The notes beneath the pieces are model-generated. The model worked only from the letters and a program-made list of their open reading frames with translations. It was not told the origin of the DNA and did no database searches. A DNA stretch of 64,000 nt from Odobenus rosmarus divergens (Eukaryota > Chordata > Mammalia > Carnivora > Odobenidae), in contig NW_004450664.1 of the NCBI RefSeq assembly GCF_000321225.1, positions 1,502,006 to 1,566,005 on the forward strand. The letters run 5' to 3'. Both the position numbers and the translations under genes were made by a program. The stretch's first letter is position 1; every line of letters starts with the position of its first letter. Below, one piece after another: positions 43,951 to 55,832 of the stretch.

Positions 43951-44876
43951 CCAACCAGGCAAACAAATGTTGACATCCACAGCTCTCCCGTCCCTCACCT
44001 CCTGCCTCAGGGCACAATGCTCTCTCCTCTCCCAGGTGGCCCTTTTTAATGCCTGGGGGGCAACTCCTTGCCTGCTCCAAACTCCCCTGCGCGGGGAGTT
44101 TGTGGGGCCCTGCGTTCTCTCACGTGCCCCTTGCTGTGTTATGTCCATTTACTCTCAAGAGTGATTCACTTTGTGCTAATTCCTACTCAGTAATCATGGA
44201 TGCTAGGTTAATGTGACGTTCATCTCAAAACAATCGTAGTGCAATAGTGGGCTCTTGGAAAGCTCAGTTCTTGACTAAACCTAAAAAGAATGGTGACATT
44301 TGCGCGCAATGGCCAGGCTAGAGGACCAGAGAGTCTGCATATGGGAGAGGAGAGATGTGGGTGAGCTCAGGGGCAAGAGAGATGAGGGACAGAATGGTGG
44401 TCCTCACAGAGGCAAGTAAATCAGCAACGGCTCAACAAAGGGTAAGAGCAGAGGGAGCCCCGGTGGTGGCCCTGTGCCCGCACCCCCTGCAGGAAGTCCA
44501 GGCGGGGCAGGGAAGGGTCTGGAAGCTTCTGCAAGTGAGTCTTGAAGGTGGAAACTGGGGAAGGACGTTTGAAGCAGAAGCTTAGAATGCTGTCTGCAGT
44601 GGGAGGGAACATGTTCTGTTCAGCGGAGGGGGTGATGCACCGAAGGAGGCCGTGTGGGGTGTGCGGCTGCCTTCAGGCCGGTAGCTACAGAAATCCATTA
44701 AATGGCTACATCCTGGCCATTTCCATTGGCTTATTAAGGGGAAATTCACTCTGTATCAGTGAAGAGGTGACCAGGTTCGGTTCTGGTTCTCAGGCAGAAG
44801 ACCCATTGTCCTCCCTCATTTCACACAACAAAAGGGAATCAGAGGAAGGGTATTTTCTTTTTGGGGAGTGTTCAGT
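43951..44876. other. intergenic stretch, possible ancient repeat
   Basis: 44300-44600 is purine-rich with phrases like those of the unnamed ancient repeat near 50000. A 117-codon frame (44542-44895) has no known match. Confidence 0.35.
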
Positions 44877-44894
44877 TAAAATGGTGCTTGAGTG

Positions 44895-45297
44895 AGGGGC
44901 ACCTAGGTGGCTCAGTCGGTTAAGTGTCCGACTCTTGGTTTTGGCTCAGATCATGATGTGGGATCAAGCTCTGTACTCAGTGCAGACTTCTTGAGATTCT
45001 TCCCCCCTCACCCCTTCCCCCTGCTCATGCTCTCTCTCTCTCTCTCTCTCTTTAAACTAACTAAACAGGGCGCCTGGGTGGCTCAGTCGGTTAAGCGACT
45101 GCCTTCGGCTCAGGTCATGATCCTGGAGTCCCGGGATCGAGTCCCGCATCGGGCTCCCTGCTCGGCGGGGAGTCTGCTTCTCCCTCGGACCCTCCCCCCA
45201 TCTCATGTGCTTTCTCTCTCATTCTCTCTCTCTCTCAAATAAATAAATAAAATCTTTAAAAAAAATAAACTAACTAAACAAATAAAATCTAAAAAAA
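44895..45297 (+). mobile_element. Can-SINE, long form, host of a nested SINE
   Basis: Older-type head GGGGCACCTAGGTGGCTCAG and CCGACTCTTGGTTTTGGCTC body. Perfect 18-base duplication AAAATGGTGCTTGAGTGA at about 44879-44896 and 45298-45315, measured around the inner insertion. Confidence 0.95.
45068..45265 (+). mobile_element. Can-SINE, long form, nested
   Basis: Near-consensus copy of the CGACTGCCTTCGGCTC type inside the older SINE's tail. Perfect duplication TAAACTAACTAAACA at 45053-45067 and 45266-45280. Confidence 0.96.
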
Positions 45298-45325
45298 AAA
45301 TGGTGCTTGAGTGAATCCTATAGCC

Positions 45326-45400
45326 CTTCCCTTCCCTTCCCTCCACCCTTCTCCTTCCCTCCCTCCTAATCCTCCCTCTCCTCTCCCCTCCCCTCCACAC
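45326..45400. repeat. polypyrimidine tract, CCCTT/CCTCC-rich
   Basis: About 75 bases almost entirely C and T on the plus strand, with short (CCCTT)n blocks. Confidence 0.85.
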
Positions 45401-46577
45401 AGAGTTGTTGATCTGCCCCGTGTGCCAGGCCCCTGCTGGGTGTTGGGGATTGATTCAGAGATGGGCAGGGTAGGATCCCCTCGTCCAGCAGCCCGGCCTC
45501 CACTTCTCCCATGCTGGCTAGGGATGTAAATCAGGATGACTGTCCTGGAGGGTCACCACTGTAAGACCAGGCATTAGGAGAAGCTACAGAGTGGAAATGC
45601 CTGGCCCTTGGTTAAAAAGATGATTAAGAATTTCGGGACGGCTGCCGCAGTGGAGCACTGAACCAGGCATGGGGCCCTTCTAGTGTGTGCATTCAGATGG
45701 CGGCCAACAAAGCCAGCCCTGCCATGCACGGTGTTCCTGCCCAGTGACCCAGGGACAGAAGGGAGGGGGAAGGCAAGAGAGAGGCTGGAACAAAAGGAGG
45801 GGAGAAGAAGGTAACTGAAACCGTCTGAGGTTGACATTCACACTAATCACCCACAAAAGGCCTCTTGCCTGTTTTCTTACAGTAAGTATCCTGACCCCTT
45901 GATTATTTGCAGAATCACATCTCAAAAGGACTTTCGGTCATCCTTCCAGGTTTTTATCATTTTGCAGAGGGGAGGACACGTCTTCTGATTTCTATGCACC
46001 AAAGCTGGGTCAGAATGGCTGGGAGGAGGAAGCATGTGAGGAGAGGTGTGGAGAAAAAGGGGGGAAAGTTCCGATACTTGACTAAAGATGGCATTTTCCA
46101 AAACTAGCCAGCAAGAGTTTGATTGGCAGGAATTCTGTTAGCTAACTGAGTTGTGAATGGAGCTGTGCATTCGGCTGTGAGACGGATGTCCATAGAGAGA
46201 CAATGGGGTTCACAGTTACCAAACCACAAGTGACCAGCTCCTGTGGTCAGCAGGTTGGTGGGAACCAGGTTCTATGTGCAAAATGGAATATCCAGCCAGT
46301 TCAAACGTGTGAAACTGCGCTTATACCGACTCCTGAGTGGTAGAGAACTCTGTATCATGACGGCGTAAATATTCATATTTATATATGAACTGTGGGGTAG
46401 AAAAAACATTAGCAACCTCCTCTTTGCCCAATAAGGAGAGCGTTGGGATGGGTTTCAGCTGAGCTCAGTCTGAACTACTGCTGTCAATAACCGTTCTCTT
46501 CAATGAGCAAGACTGCAGACGGGAACAGAAAAGACAAAACTCATGTTACAGTCTTTGTTCTAAAGTCTATTTTATCT
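45401..46577. other. intergenic stretch of about 1.2 kb, nothing recognised
   Basis: No gene or nameable repeat. Confidence 0.4.
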
Positions 46578-46680
46578 GGGGTGCCTGGCTGGCTCAGTAG
46601 GTAGAGCATGCAACTCTTGGATCATGGGGTCTTGAGTTCAAGGCCCACATTGGGCTTAGAGCCTACTAATGAAAAGAGTC
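46578..46680 (+). mobile_element. Can-SINE, short form
   Basis: GGGGTGCCTGGCTGGCTCAG to CATTGGGCTTAGAGCCTACT. AAGTCTATTTT flanks both sides (about 46564-46574 and 46681-46691). Confidence 0.92.
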
Positions 46681-47150
46681 AAGTCTATTTTGTCTGATGT
46701 AAGTATGGCTACTCTGGCTTTCTTTTGGCATGCCAGTTGCCTGATTAATATTTCTCCATCCCCTCGCTTTCAATCTGCAGGTGTTTTTAGGTCTAAAATG
46801 AGTCTCTTCTAGGCAACATATAGATGGGTCTTGTTTTTTGATCCATTCTGTCACCCTATGTCTTTTGATTGGAGCATTTCATCCATTTACATTCAAAGTA
46901 TTATTTTTTTTAAGATTTTATTTTAAGACTTTATTTATTTGAGAGAGAGCGAGAGAGTGAGCGCACAAGCAGGGGCAGCAGTGGAGGGAGAGGGAGAAGC
47001 AGGCTCCCCCCTCAGCAGGGAGCCTGATGCGGGACTCGATCCCAGGACCCTGGGATCATGATCTGAGCTGAAGGCAGACGCTTAACCAACTGAGCCCCCG
47101 AGGTGCCCATGTTCAAAGTAATTGTTGATAGATATGTATTTATTGCCATT
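46681..47150 (-). mobile_element. L1 ORF2 5' fragment, antisense
   Basis: On the minus strand, residues IKKQDPSICCLEETHF are the start of the L1 endonuclease region. The fragment is short, has shifted frames, and a SINE splits it. Confidence 0.82.
46908..47108 (-). mobile_element. Can-SINE, long form, in L1
   Basis: Antisense copy ending GAGCCCCCGAGGTGCCC. CATTCAAAGTATT before and TGTTCAAAGTAATT after form an imperfect duplication. Confidence 0.92.
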
Positions 47151-47659
47151 TTATTATTTGTTTTGTGGAAAAAAGACAAAACTCAAGAGCCAGATGGGTA
47201 AATTTTGCAAGGGCAAAGTTACTGATGAGAGAAACGAGTCGTGGTAGGAGGAAGGGGCCTATGTGGGCTGACTTGGAGCTTGGGGCAGGCAGACTGAGCG
47301 AGTGAGCCTGTAGACGGGGCTTCGTGCCAGTCTGCACGGGGGGGTCATGCAAGGCACTCATGCTATCCCCCTTTAATGTTTGCTTGAATGATTGCCACTT
47401 ACTTTAGTCTTTCAGTGATTTTAAACACCTGACCAATGCTCCTCTGAATGAGACTGCTTCCAAGGTGAGCACGAGTAAGCCCATAGCCTCTTGCATGTTG
47501 CAAGTGCAAAAGCAACACAGCTTTCCACGGGTGCTAAGCACTTTTAAATAGAGCTCACTTTCTTCTTCAAGGCAGAAATGAGGTATTCAGCTTGGAATGA
47601 CTGGAAAATTTTCCAGTGGTAGTTTTTCTATAGCTGGATGGGTTAAAAACTAAGTACTG
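47151..47659. other. intergenic stretch, nothing recognised
   Basis: No gene or nameable repeat. Confidence 0.4.
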
Positions 47660-47862
47660 GGGTGCCCGGGTGTCTCAGTTGGTTAAGCATCTGACTCTTG
47701 ATTTTGGTTCAGGTCATGATCTCAGGGTTATGAGATTGAACCCCACCTCATGGTCCAAGCTGGGCGTGGAGACTGCTTTAGATCCTCCCTCTCCCTCTCC
47801 CTCTGCACACCACCCCCCTGCTTGTGTGCACACATGAGCACACGCGCTTTCTCTCAAAAAAT
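47660..47862 (+). mobile_element. Can-SINE, long form, older subfamily
   Basis: GGGGTGCCCGGGTGTCTCAG head and CATCTGACTCTTGATTTTGG body. CTAAGTACT occurs on both sides. Confidence 0.92.
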
Positions 47863-47919
47863 CTAAGTACTAATGAGGTCAACCTGGAACACTTGATTCC
47901 CGTATAGCAACAGTAATTA

Positions 47920-48190
47920 TAACATTATGATGATAATAACTACTTAATACTTGCTAGGTATCAGGCACCATTGTAAGCATTTTACATAAATTATCTCTTT
48001 ATTCTTTGCACCAGCCCCTCATGAAGCAGGTAATATTATTTCCTTCATTTTACCAAGATGGAAATCGAGGCATGGAGAGGTTAAATAACTTGCCCGAGAT
48101 CACAAATTCGTAAAGTCACTGCTGAAGTTCAAACTCAGGCCATTTGACTTCAAAGCTATACCTTTTACCAATATAAACCATTTAACTCTG
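47920..48190 (-). mobile_element. MIR relic, nearly full length
   Basis: GCACCATTGTAAGCATTTTAC, GAGGCATGGAGAGGTTAAAT, AACTTGCCCGAGATCACAAA and CAAACTCAGGCCATTTGACT fit the MIR core in complement. Confidence 0.85.
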
Positions 48191-48439
48191 AATTAGACAA
48201 GTTTTTAGCGTCATGAGGCTTAAGTGAGACTGGTCATAGGGAGAGCCGGTGAGAGAACACGAATGATTCGATACAGCTCATGTCTAAGAATGGAAAAATG
48301 TCTCAAATCTTAAGTAATAGCGAGGATCAGTCTGTTCAACCCTTTTTAATACCTTAGTCATCATCCAAATACTCAGAACAGAGATCACAGATTGTGGGCA
48401 CACAAATCTGAGAACATGAGAATTACTAATCAGAGGGAA

Positions 48440-48605
48440 AAGCAGCTGCTGAGAGCCGAGACAGTGAGGACAGTGAACACTTGCCCTGTCACAGTGCCTG
48501 GCATTTTTGTAAACTCACCGTGCAGCTCAGAAAAACCCTTCCTTACCAATAAGGAAACTAAAGCTCAGAGATAGTGAATAACTCATGCAGAAACACATTT
48601 AAGTT
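48440..48605 (-). mobile_element. MIR relic
   Basis: AATAAGGAAACTAAAGCTCAG and AGATAGTGAATAACTCATGC fit the complement of the MIR core, diverged. Confidence 0.6.
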
Positions 48606-49989
48606 TCTGAGATAGCATTTGAACACATCCACAAAGACTTCAAAATTTGGGCTCTTTCCATATGCTAACAAAGAAAATTAATTTTATACATTTTTTATTG
48701 TTATTAATGCAACCAAAAAGTGTCTGGATTAAGAATACAGTATAATTTTTACATTAACCGATAGCTATTTGTTATCAGTTACATTTATCAGGAACACAGT
48801 GACTCTTTTTCTGCAAACCATTCTTGCTTAGAATTCATTTTGCACCTTGGTAAGTAAGGCGAGCACAAGAAATAGTAATCTAAGACATGGTCCAGTTGCA
48901 ACACACTGTTGCAACCAGAATTTTGGCTGGATGAAAAGACTCAAACTTAGCTGGCCTGGGTTCTTGCTCCCTGCCCTTTCACGTGTCACTGTTCAGGTGT
49001 TCCACATCATTCACTATGCCCTCTTCGAGTTTCCCTGCACAACTTCTCTGGCCCAAAAGGACCAAGTCAACATCTGGTGAAGATATTTTGAAGTGGCACA
49101 GTCTTGCTTCATTCATTCCAGTTACATAAAAATTCCTGCTGTGTTGCTTCTAAAAAAACATTCTAGAATGGAGATCAATAAGGAAAGGAGAGGCCCCTGG
49201 GCAGTCAACTCCTCCAAAACCTGTTGCTTGTGAGATTGCACAATGGCAAGAGACATTTGGACTTCGCTGTTGGCAGTACGCTCTGTCCAGGGTGCCTGGC
49301 GTCCAATTACACTACTCAGTGGTTTCATTCCTATTGGTAAAAGAATTAGATTTTTATTGGATGCTACTCAGTCTCTAGAACATATAGTCATTGCCTAATG
49401 GAAGTTCATGGGCAATTGTTACTAGAAATAGAAAACATTCAAGGTTAAGAGCTCAAAATTTTCTAAGTGTCTTTGAAATGATCAAAGGACCAGGTCAGTC
49501 TGAACGGCAGGCTGTTGGGATCCCTCCCGGCTCCCCACACCCATTATCTCTGTGCTTCCAGATGCTGGTGTTATTATGACACGTTAGCATTTCCTTGTTT
49601 TCTCAAGAGGGCCTAAAGAAGGTACCCCGAAAGGAAATGAATTAATGAATTAATATATCCTAATTTGAAAAGTATGAGCCCCAGTTTTCTTTTTTTATTA
49701 AAAGAGGTATTTATAATACCTACCTCATGGAATGTGATGGAGAGTAAGTGTGACGATGTCCTGAAAATGCTTTGTAAACCAAGACATTATTGTTATTCAG
49801 TTCTCCATTGGAGTTGGATAGGACATCATTACAAATAAAATTATAATGCTGTTTGGTAGAACAGGGGGTCTTATTAATATGCACATCTATAGATTCTTTT
49901 CTAGATTCTGACCGGTAGACATAGAATTAGTGATTGATCTGATTAGAGACATAAAGAAGCACTCACCTTATTTTGTTCCTTTGTAAATA
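48606..49989. other. intergenic stretch, SINE-free, one probable MIR
   Basis: At about 49690-49800, AATACCTACCTCATGGAATG and GAGAGTAAGTGTGACG resemble a sense MIR 3' half. Nothing else is named. Confidence 0.4.
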
Positions 49990-50480
49990 AAGGAAGTGGT
50001 TTTGAATTGCAATTGAAGGATGAGTGAACTGTGTACGGAATCTTGAAGGATGAAGAGGATGGGTAGATGAAGAAGAACTTTCTAGACTGACTTGACAATA
50101 CAGAGCGTTTGGTGTGTGGTCTGTGTGCTGCCCTGATGTGTCAAGGGCATAACGTGAGATGAGATTAGAAAGGTAACTCAGGAGCGGATTGTGGAGGACC
50201 TTGAACGCCACAGTCAGGGTTTGGGTCAAATTCCACAGTAATTCACAGGGATTCGTCAAAGGCTATGGGGAAAGAGGTTGCTGGCATGATGTACAAACCT
50301 GTATTTTGCCACGACACCTCTCCTAACAGTATAATTTGCCCAAAAGTTGTCTTGGACAGGCAAAGCATGGAGACAGGGCGGCTAGTGGGAGGCCACCGAA
50401 TAGTCCAGTCAGAGCGACAGTGGGATAGAAAGCCAGGCTGCAGACGCAGGGCAAGAGGGCGGACTGAATGAGCCGGACTT
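49990..50480 (+). mobile_element. probable ancient repeat, family unnamed
   Basis: GGATTGTGGAGGACCTTGAACG, GGGTTTGGGTCAAATTCCAC and AAAGGCTATGGGGAAAGAGG follow an order I recall from a common old mammalian repeat. Confidence 0.45.
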
Positions 50481-51117
50481 GGCCGCCGAACAGTATGGGG
50501 GGAGCGCAGCAGAGGAGGGCTTCCGGCCTGAGCAAGTGCCACGGGTGGAGGCAGAAATATAGCAGAGTTGGTCTGAATGTGTTCACGATCTTGGTGATTT
50601 CCTTACCCGTCCTATGGTTTGGGTCTATTATCAACTCTCTGACACACTCAACACACTCTGGCCAATCAGCTCTGGTTTGGACCATTTTCTCCAGCGGTTG
50701 CCAAGACCTCCGGGAAGTCCATTGAGTGTAGTGACAGGCCCTTCCTCTTAAAGGAGAATGCCAGCTACTTTCAAAGGAACGGGTACTGATTTTTTGGTAC
50801 TCTTCTCTATTTGCAATCTCACGGCAACAGGGAACACACAGATTGTTCCTGCTTACAGTTCTACGATTTAAGATTCACAGAGCGGCGGGGTGGGCAGTTT
50901 TTGAAGGCAGCCTTTGGTTTTTGTGTTCTTTTTCCTTCTTGGCTCAGCACAACTAGTTAAACACAGGAAATTAAGATCACATTGTCTGGGTGCTCACTGA
51001 TTAAGCTGCATTAGATTGACAATCTCTAAGCCCTGATTGTTTTGTTTTAAAGTTGTCTTCATGTGCATAAATATGCATCATCCCCAGCATCAAAAGGTGT
51101 TTGTTAAAAGTTCTTTT
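50481..51117. other. intergenic stretch, nothing recognised
   Basis: Frames on both strands overlap (50243-50725) without known matches. Confidence 0.4.
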
Positions 51118-51130
51118 GAAAGTGGTCCTG

Positions 51131-51336
51131 GGCGCCTGGGTGGCTCAGTCAGTTGAGCAACCCACTCTTGGTTTCGGCTCAGGTTGTGATCTCGGGGTCT
51201 TAAGATTGAGCCCTGCATTGGGCTCTGTGCTCAGTGTGGAGTCTGCTTGGGATTCTTTCTCCCTCTCCCTCTGCCCCTCCTGCTCATGCTGTCTCTCTCT
51301 CAAATAAATAAGCAAATCTTAAAAAAAAAAAAAAAA
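51131..51336 (+). mobile_element. Can-SINE, long form, older subfamily
   Basis: GGGCGCCTGGGTGGCTCAG with a CAACCCACTCTTGGTTTCGG body and a 19-base A-tail. AAAGTGGTCCTG flanks both sides. Confidence 0.94.
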
Positions 51337-51412
51337 AAAGTGGTCCTGAGTTATTCAGGACTCAGGATAGCAGTTGGGAAACGCTCACATCATGTACACA
51401 TGCTGACCTTTC

Positions 51413-51590
51413 TTTTTAAAGATTTTATTTATTTATTTGAGAGAGAGAGCACATGAGAGGGGGGAGGGCCAGAGGGAGAAGCAGACTCCCCGCCGAGCAG
51501 GGAGCCCGATGCGGGACTCGATCCAAGGACTCCAGGATCGTGACCTGAGCCGAAGGCAGTCGCTTAACCGACTGAGCCACCCAGGCGCCC
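51413..51590 (-). mobile_element. Can-SINE, long form
   Basis: Antisense copy. ACATGCTGACCTTTC lies at 51398-51412 and again from 51591. Confidence 0.95.
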
Positions 51591-51606
51591 ACATGCTGAC
51601 CTTTCA

Positions 51607-52607
51607 GGAAGCGTTCTGGCTTCCACATTTCTGCCCGTTGGGAGAAGGGGGAGTGGGAGTCATTGCTGGGGAGAAGCACAATAAAGAGATGCTTCTTTCT
51701 GCTTAAGAAAGCCGACAACAAATCAAATGAGTAGATTCTGCACAGTGTATCGGAGGGAACAAACCTCTTTGGCAGTATTATTACTAGAGATTGTACTTGA
51801 AGCGCTTCTTCCAGAACATGAAGTTTATTTCTCTGTGGGTGTTTTGTTCTAACACTGTCACAAGCGAAGCCATTAGTATCTGATGTATCATTTATAATCT
51901 AAGAAGAATGACACAGATGCATATATTATAATATATAGAAAAAAATGGCAAGAACACGAACATAGAAGTTATGCCTAAGGTTTGCTTTCCTTTGCTTTTG
52001 ATGACGACAAAAAAGTAAATAAAAGCAAAAGTCATGTGTAATTGAGAGCTTTAAAAATTTCCTGATGGCTTTTATTTAGTCCATAATCATTCATTGAAAG
52101 TGGCGACAGGATGCTAGGTAGTGCCTAATGAACTGGAGACAGAAGTATATAAAAGACACGCTTCAACTGTCAGGGAGCTCCTGTGTTTGGGAGTGACGGA
52201 AGCGTCGCCCTCACGATGCCATCCAATAAGGCAGAGTGGAAGGGCGCACAAGGCTCTCCGGGAGCACGGAGGGGAGAGTGGTGAGGAGATGGATAGCTTC
52301 ACGGAAGTGGCACAGTTCGAGCTGGGTCAACAAGGATGACTTGTTTCAGCGACCATCCAAAGCAGAGGCTAGAGGAGTGAAAAGGCATAGAATGAGTGAG
52401 AATATATGGTTTAGTTGGAAAATTACAAGCAAGACAGCAACTGTTGATTGTCATTCCCCTTCTTGTTGCTCAAACCCGATTCCAACCAGGTATTGGCAGC
52501 CACATGCTTCAGAGGGCACAGGTCCCTTTCCAGCCCAAGGGAGGTGGTCTTTAATAGTGTAGGCCCATCACAGCCCATCAGTTCCCCGTACCAACAGCTG
52601 CTTTTAG
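51607..52607. other. intergenic stretch, possible ancient repeat at 52090-52400
   Basis: AAAAGACACGCTTCAACTGTC and CAGGGAGCTCCTGTGTTTGG fit the same unnamed ancient repeat as at 49990. No gene. Confidence 0.4.
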
Positions 52608-52988
52608 CATAGGCTGATATTGAATTGTGTCCCTAAAAGACATGTAGAAGTCCTAGCCCCTGGTACCTGTGAATGTGATCTTATCTGGAAAGAGGGCCTT
52701 GGCAGATGTCATCAAGTTAAGATGAGGTCATTAGAGTGGGCCTGAATCCAATATGACTGATGTCCTTCTAAGAAGAGGAGAACGCCATGTGATGATGTGG
52801 GCACACAGGGAGAACACTATGTGACAGAAGAGGCAGAGATTGGAGTGATGCATCTCTAAGCCAAGGAACACCAAGTATTGCTGGCAACACCAGAAGCTAA
52901 GAGAAACACATGGAAAGATTCTCCCCAAGAGTCTTCAGAGAGGACACAGCATTGCCAACACCTGATTTTGGCCTTCTTTTCTCTAGAA

Positions 52989-53229
52989 CTGTGAGAAAAT
53001 AAATGACTTTTTTTTTTTTAAAGATTTTATTTATTTATTTATTTATTTATTTATTTGAGAATGTGAGTCAGGGGAGGGGCAGAGGGAGAGGGAGAGAGAG
53101 AGAGAATCTCAAGCAGACTCTGCTCTGAGCGTGGAGCCTGATGTGGGGCTCAATCTCACCACCCTGAGATCATGACCTGAGCCAAAATCAAGAGTCAGAC
53201 ACTTAACCGACTGAGCCACCCAGGCACCC
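52989..53229 (-). mobile_element. Can-SINE, long form, in LTR
   Basis: Antisense copy with (TTTA)n tail expansion at about 53026-53055, ending GCCACCCAGGCACCCC. Confidence 0.93.
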
Positions 53230-53245
53230 CAAGTGTTTATTGTTT

Positions 53246-53443
53246 GTTTGTTTTTTTAAATTTATTTATTTATTTGACAGAGAGAGACACAGAGAGAGAG
53301 GGAACACAGGCAGGGGGAGTGGGAGAGGGAGAAGCAGGCTTCCCGCAGAGCAGGGAGCCCGATGCGGGACTTGATCCCAGGACCCTGGGATCATCACCTG
53401 AGCCGAAGGCAGACGCTTAACGACTGAGCCACCCAGGCGCCCC
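53246..53443 (-). mobile_element. Can-SINE, long form, in LTR
   Basis: Antisense near-consensus copy. AAGTGTTTATTGTTT lies at 53230-53244 and again from 53444. Confidence 0.95.
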
Positions 53444-53510
53444 CAAGTGTTTATTGTTTTAAGCACCCCAGTTTGTGGGCTTTGTTTCAGCAGCTCCAGG
53501 ATACTAATTG

Positions 53511-53993
53511 AGCCAGGTTAATGAAACATGAGGGGAAGCAGCTAGGGAATTCTGGGAAAGCATTTCCTCCCTCTCCCTCTTAGGAAGGAAGATGGGGGCA
53601 TTTCCCCCGGTCCCCGTCCATTACAGTTATGGTGTGTGGAGTGGCTATGGCCATCTCTCAACAGCAAGGGATAAGTCTAAGGACAAAGGCCAATGTGCTG
53701 GTGGAATGGAAGGTACAGGCCTACAATATGTCATTTGGTTGAATGGTTGAATTCAAGTGGTTGAATTATCCTGGAGTTTCTGGATTTCCTATCGTATGAA
53801 ATAAATGTGCTCATTCTTTGTGGCACCTTAAGTTTTCTGTTATCTGCATATGGAAACATCTTAGCTGATAATGAAGGGTTAGTGGTGTCTAGAGGAAATA
53901 ATTAGGGTCAGGAAATCTTTTATTTCCTACCAGCTGCTGACTGTGACCACCATTCCCAATGAGTCCTATGCAGAAGGGACACTCCCCACAAAG
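53511..53993. other. intergenic stretch, nothing recognised
   Basis: No gene or nameable repeat. Confidence 0.4.
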
Positions 53994-54011
53994 GCACATA
54001 TGCTTTATTTA

Positions 54012-54217
54012 TTTTTATTTTTTTTAAAGATTTTATTTATTTGAGAGAGAGAGAGAGAGAGAGACACAGAGCACAAGCAGGGGGAGGGGCAGAGGCTGAG
54101 GGAGAAGCAGGCTACCTGCTGAGCAGGGAGCCCGATACGGAACTCGATCCCAGGACCCTGAGATCATGACCTGAGCCGAAGGCAGATGCTTAACTGACTG
54201 AGCCACCCCAGTGCCCC
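54012..54217 (-). mobile_element. Can-SINE, long form
   Basis: Antisense copy. GCACATATGCTTTATT lies at about 53994-54009 and from 54218. Confidence 0.95.
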
Positions 54218-54329
54218 GCACATATGCTTTATTACTAGCTAGTCCCAGTTCCACTGAGGCTTCTTCTCTGGCAAAGCAAACTGAGCCATATATGAGCCTT
54301 GAGGTCCTGCTGGGTTTTGTATATATTTC

Positions 54330-54680
54330 TCAGCCCAGAAATACTCTCCCACCCCACATTCTCCACCATGTAGCTACTGTCCACCCACCCTCTGGGTGTC
54401 AGCTTAGATACCATTGCTTTGAGAAGACTTCATTGACTCCCAGGTTTGGGTCAGGTGCCCTGTTATTGGCTTTCTGGGCACTCTGGACTTCCCCCATCTT
54501 AGCATTTACCACACTGTGTTGTGGTTGCCCGTTTACAGTCTCTACCCCTCACTAGACTCTACAGTTTGGAGGCAAACACTGTTGAGTCCTCTGCTTCCTG
54601 TTTCATGCCCAATATAATACAAAGCCTGCCTCACAGTAGGCACTTGATAAATATGTACTAAGTGAAGGAAAATAAGAGAC
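54330..54680 (+). mobile_element. L2 3'-end relic
   Basis: GAAGACTTCATTGACTCCCA, GGTCAGGTGCCCTGTTATTG, ATTTACCACACTGTGTTGTG, CACTAGACTCTACAGTTTGG and GTAGGCACTTGATAAATATG match the L2 3' order well. Confidence 0.85.
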
Positions 54681-55143
54681 AAGGCAGTGCCACAGTTTGC
54701 AACCCAGAGTTTACCTACAACACTCTGACTAGGGCCTTCAAAGAACAGGAGCTGGGCAGGCCCTTGGCAACACACAAAGCACGCAAGTCACTGTTTGTCC
54801 CTGGCCTTGGGGTCCTATTCAGGGATTCCTCCCCCTCCTGACCTGTCATTTCCCTCTCATCTTCTGCTCCTTTCTCCACTTCACTTGGGGTGGGGGAGGG
54901 GAAAGAAACGATCATGGATTACCTACAACGACCAACACATCTAGTACTTCTTCTAGGGAAAAAACACATTGCTTTAAATATTAGTTATACTACATGAAAC
55001 TAAGTCTCCAGAAGCTCCTAAAAAATTAATGTCAAGAATTTATGGTAGGGCAGGGAGCTGGAAGCAAGTGGGGCTTTCATGCCTTCATAACATAGCGGGT
55101 AGGTACTTGACTGCTTTGCCTCCCTCTCCCCCACTAACTCCTT
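54681..55143. other. intergenic stretch, nothing recognised
   Basis: No gene or nameable repeat. Confidence 0.4.
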
Positions 55144-55144
55144 T

Positions 55145-55253
55145 TAGAAAAAAGTTTATTTATTTAGTTATTTCTGTACCCCATATGGGGCTTGAACTCA
55201 GGGCCTAGAGATCAAGAGCCACATGCTCTACTGACCCAGCCAGCCAGGCACCC
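55145..55253 (-). mobile_element. Can-SINE, short form
   Basis: Antisense copy: GGGGCTTGAACTCAGGGCC, GAGCCACATGCTCTACTGAC, CAGCCAGCCAGGCACCCC. Confidence 0.9.
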
Positions 55254-55399
55254 CTGGTTCCTGGTTTCACTAAGAACTTTGGGAGAATCATCTCATGTTT
55301 GATACTTGAAAACATCTTCCCGTGATGATCTTGCTGTGGTATTACCTCCATCTAAGGTCACTGATTCCATCAGTTCTGACGGTAATTGTTTCATCTTTA

Positions 55400-55730
55400 A
55401 GGTGAAGGTTATTCATTCACTCAACAAACACTTAGGGGCTTTCCATGTATGCACTAACGACTGTGCTGAGCACCAGGTCACCCATGGTGAGACAGACACC
55501 AGCCCTATCCTGGCGGGGCCTACAGTCCCGTGGGGCGGGGCTGGGGGAACCACAAATAAATTAGCATTAAAAATTTGCTCCAAGCGCTGTCAATGAAAGT
55601 AATAGGTCCTTGAGATACAGTAAGGTGCAGGGAGGGGACCTACTTAGGATGATTAGGGACAACTTCTTGAGAAGGTGACTTTCCAGCCGAGATTTAAAGG
55701 ATGAGAAGGAGCCAGGCCCCGGAAACGAGG
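55400..55730 (+). mobile_element. probable ancient repeat upstream of ACTR3B
   Basis: ATTCATTCACTCAACAAACAC, GACAGACACCAGCCCTATCC, GAGAAGGTGACTTTCCAGCC and GAGATTTAAAGGATGAGAAGG resemble the unnamed family noted at 4530 and 49990. It abuts the CpG island. Confidence 0.5.
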
Positions 55731-55822
55731 TCACGTTAATGGTAAGTCAGTTAAAAATAGCCCCCAACTTCTTCAGCAGCGGTATTGGACGTCCACGCGA
55801 GGAGGCCTCGCCGCCAGTAGTA

Positions 55823-55832
55823 AAGATGGCGG
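55823..55832 (+). promoter_or_regulatory. ACTR3B: YY1-like site
   Basis: AAGATGGCGG matches the YY1 core, about 200 bases upstream of the ATG. Confidence 0.45.

Larger units (their letters stand above)
52608..53510 (+). mobile_element. MaLR solo LTR (MLT1-like), split by two SINEs
   Basis: TTGAATTGTGTCCCTAAAAG, GTGAATGTGATCTTATCTGG, CCAATATGACTGATGTCCTT, GGAGTGATGCATCTCTAAGC and AACTGTGAGAAAATAAATGA follow the MLT1 LTR order, including the AATAAA signal near 52998. The 3' end resumes after the SINEs (AAGCACCCCAGTTTGTGGGC to GGATACTAATTG). Non-coding, with no internal proviral genes beside it. Confidence 0.82.
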
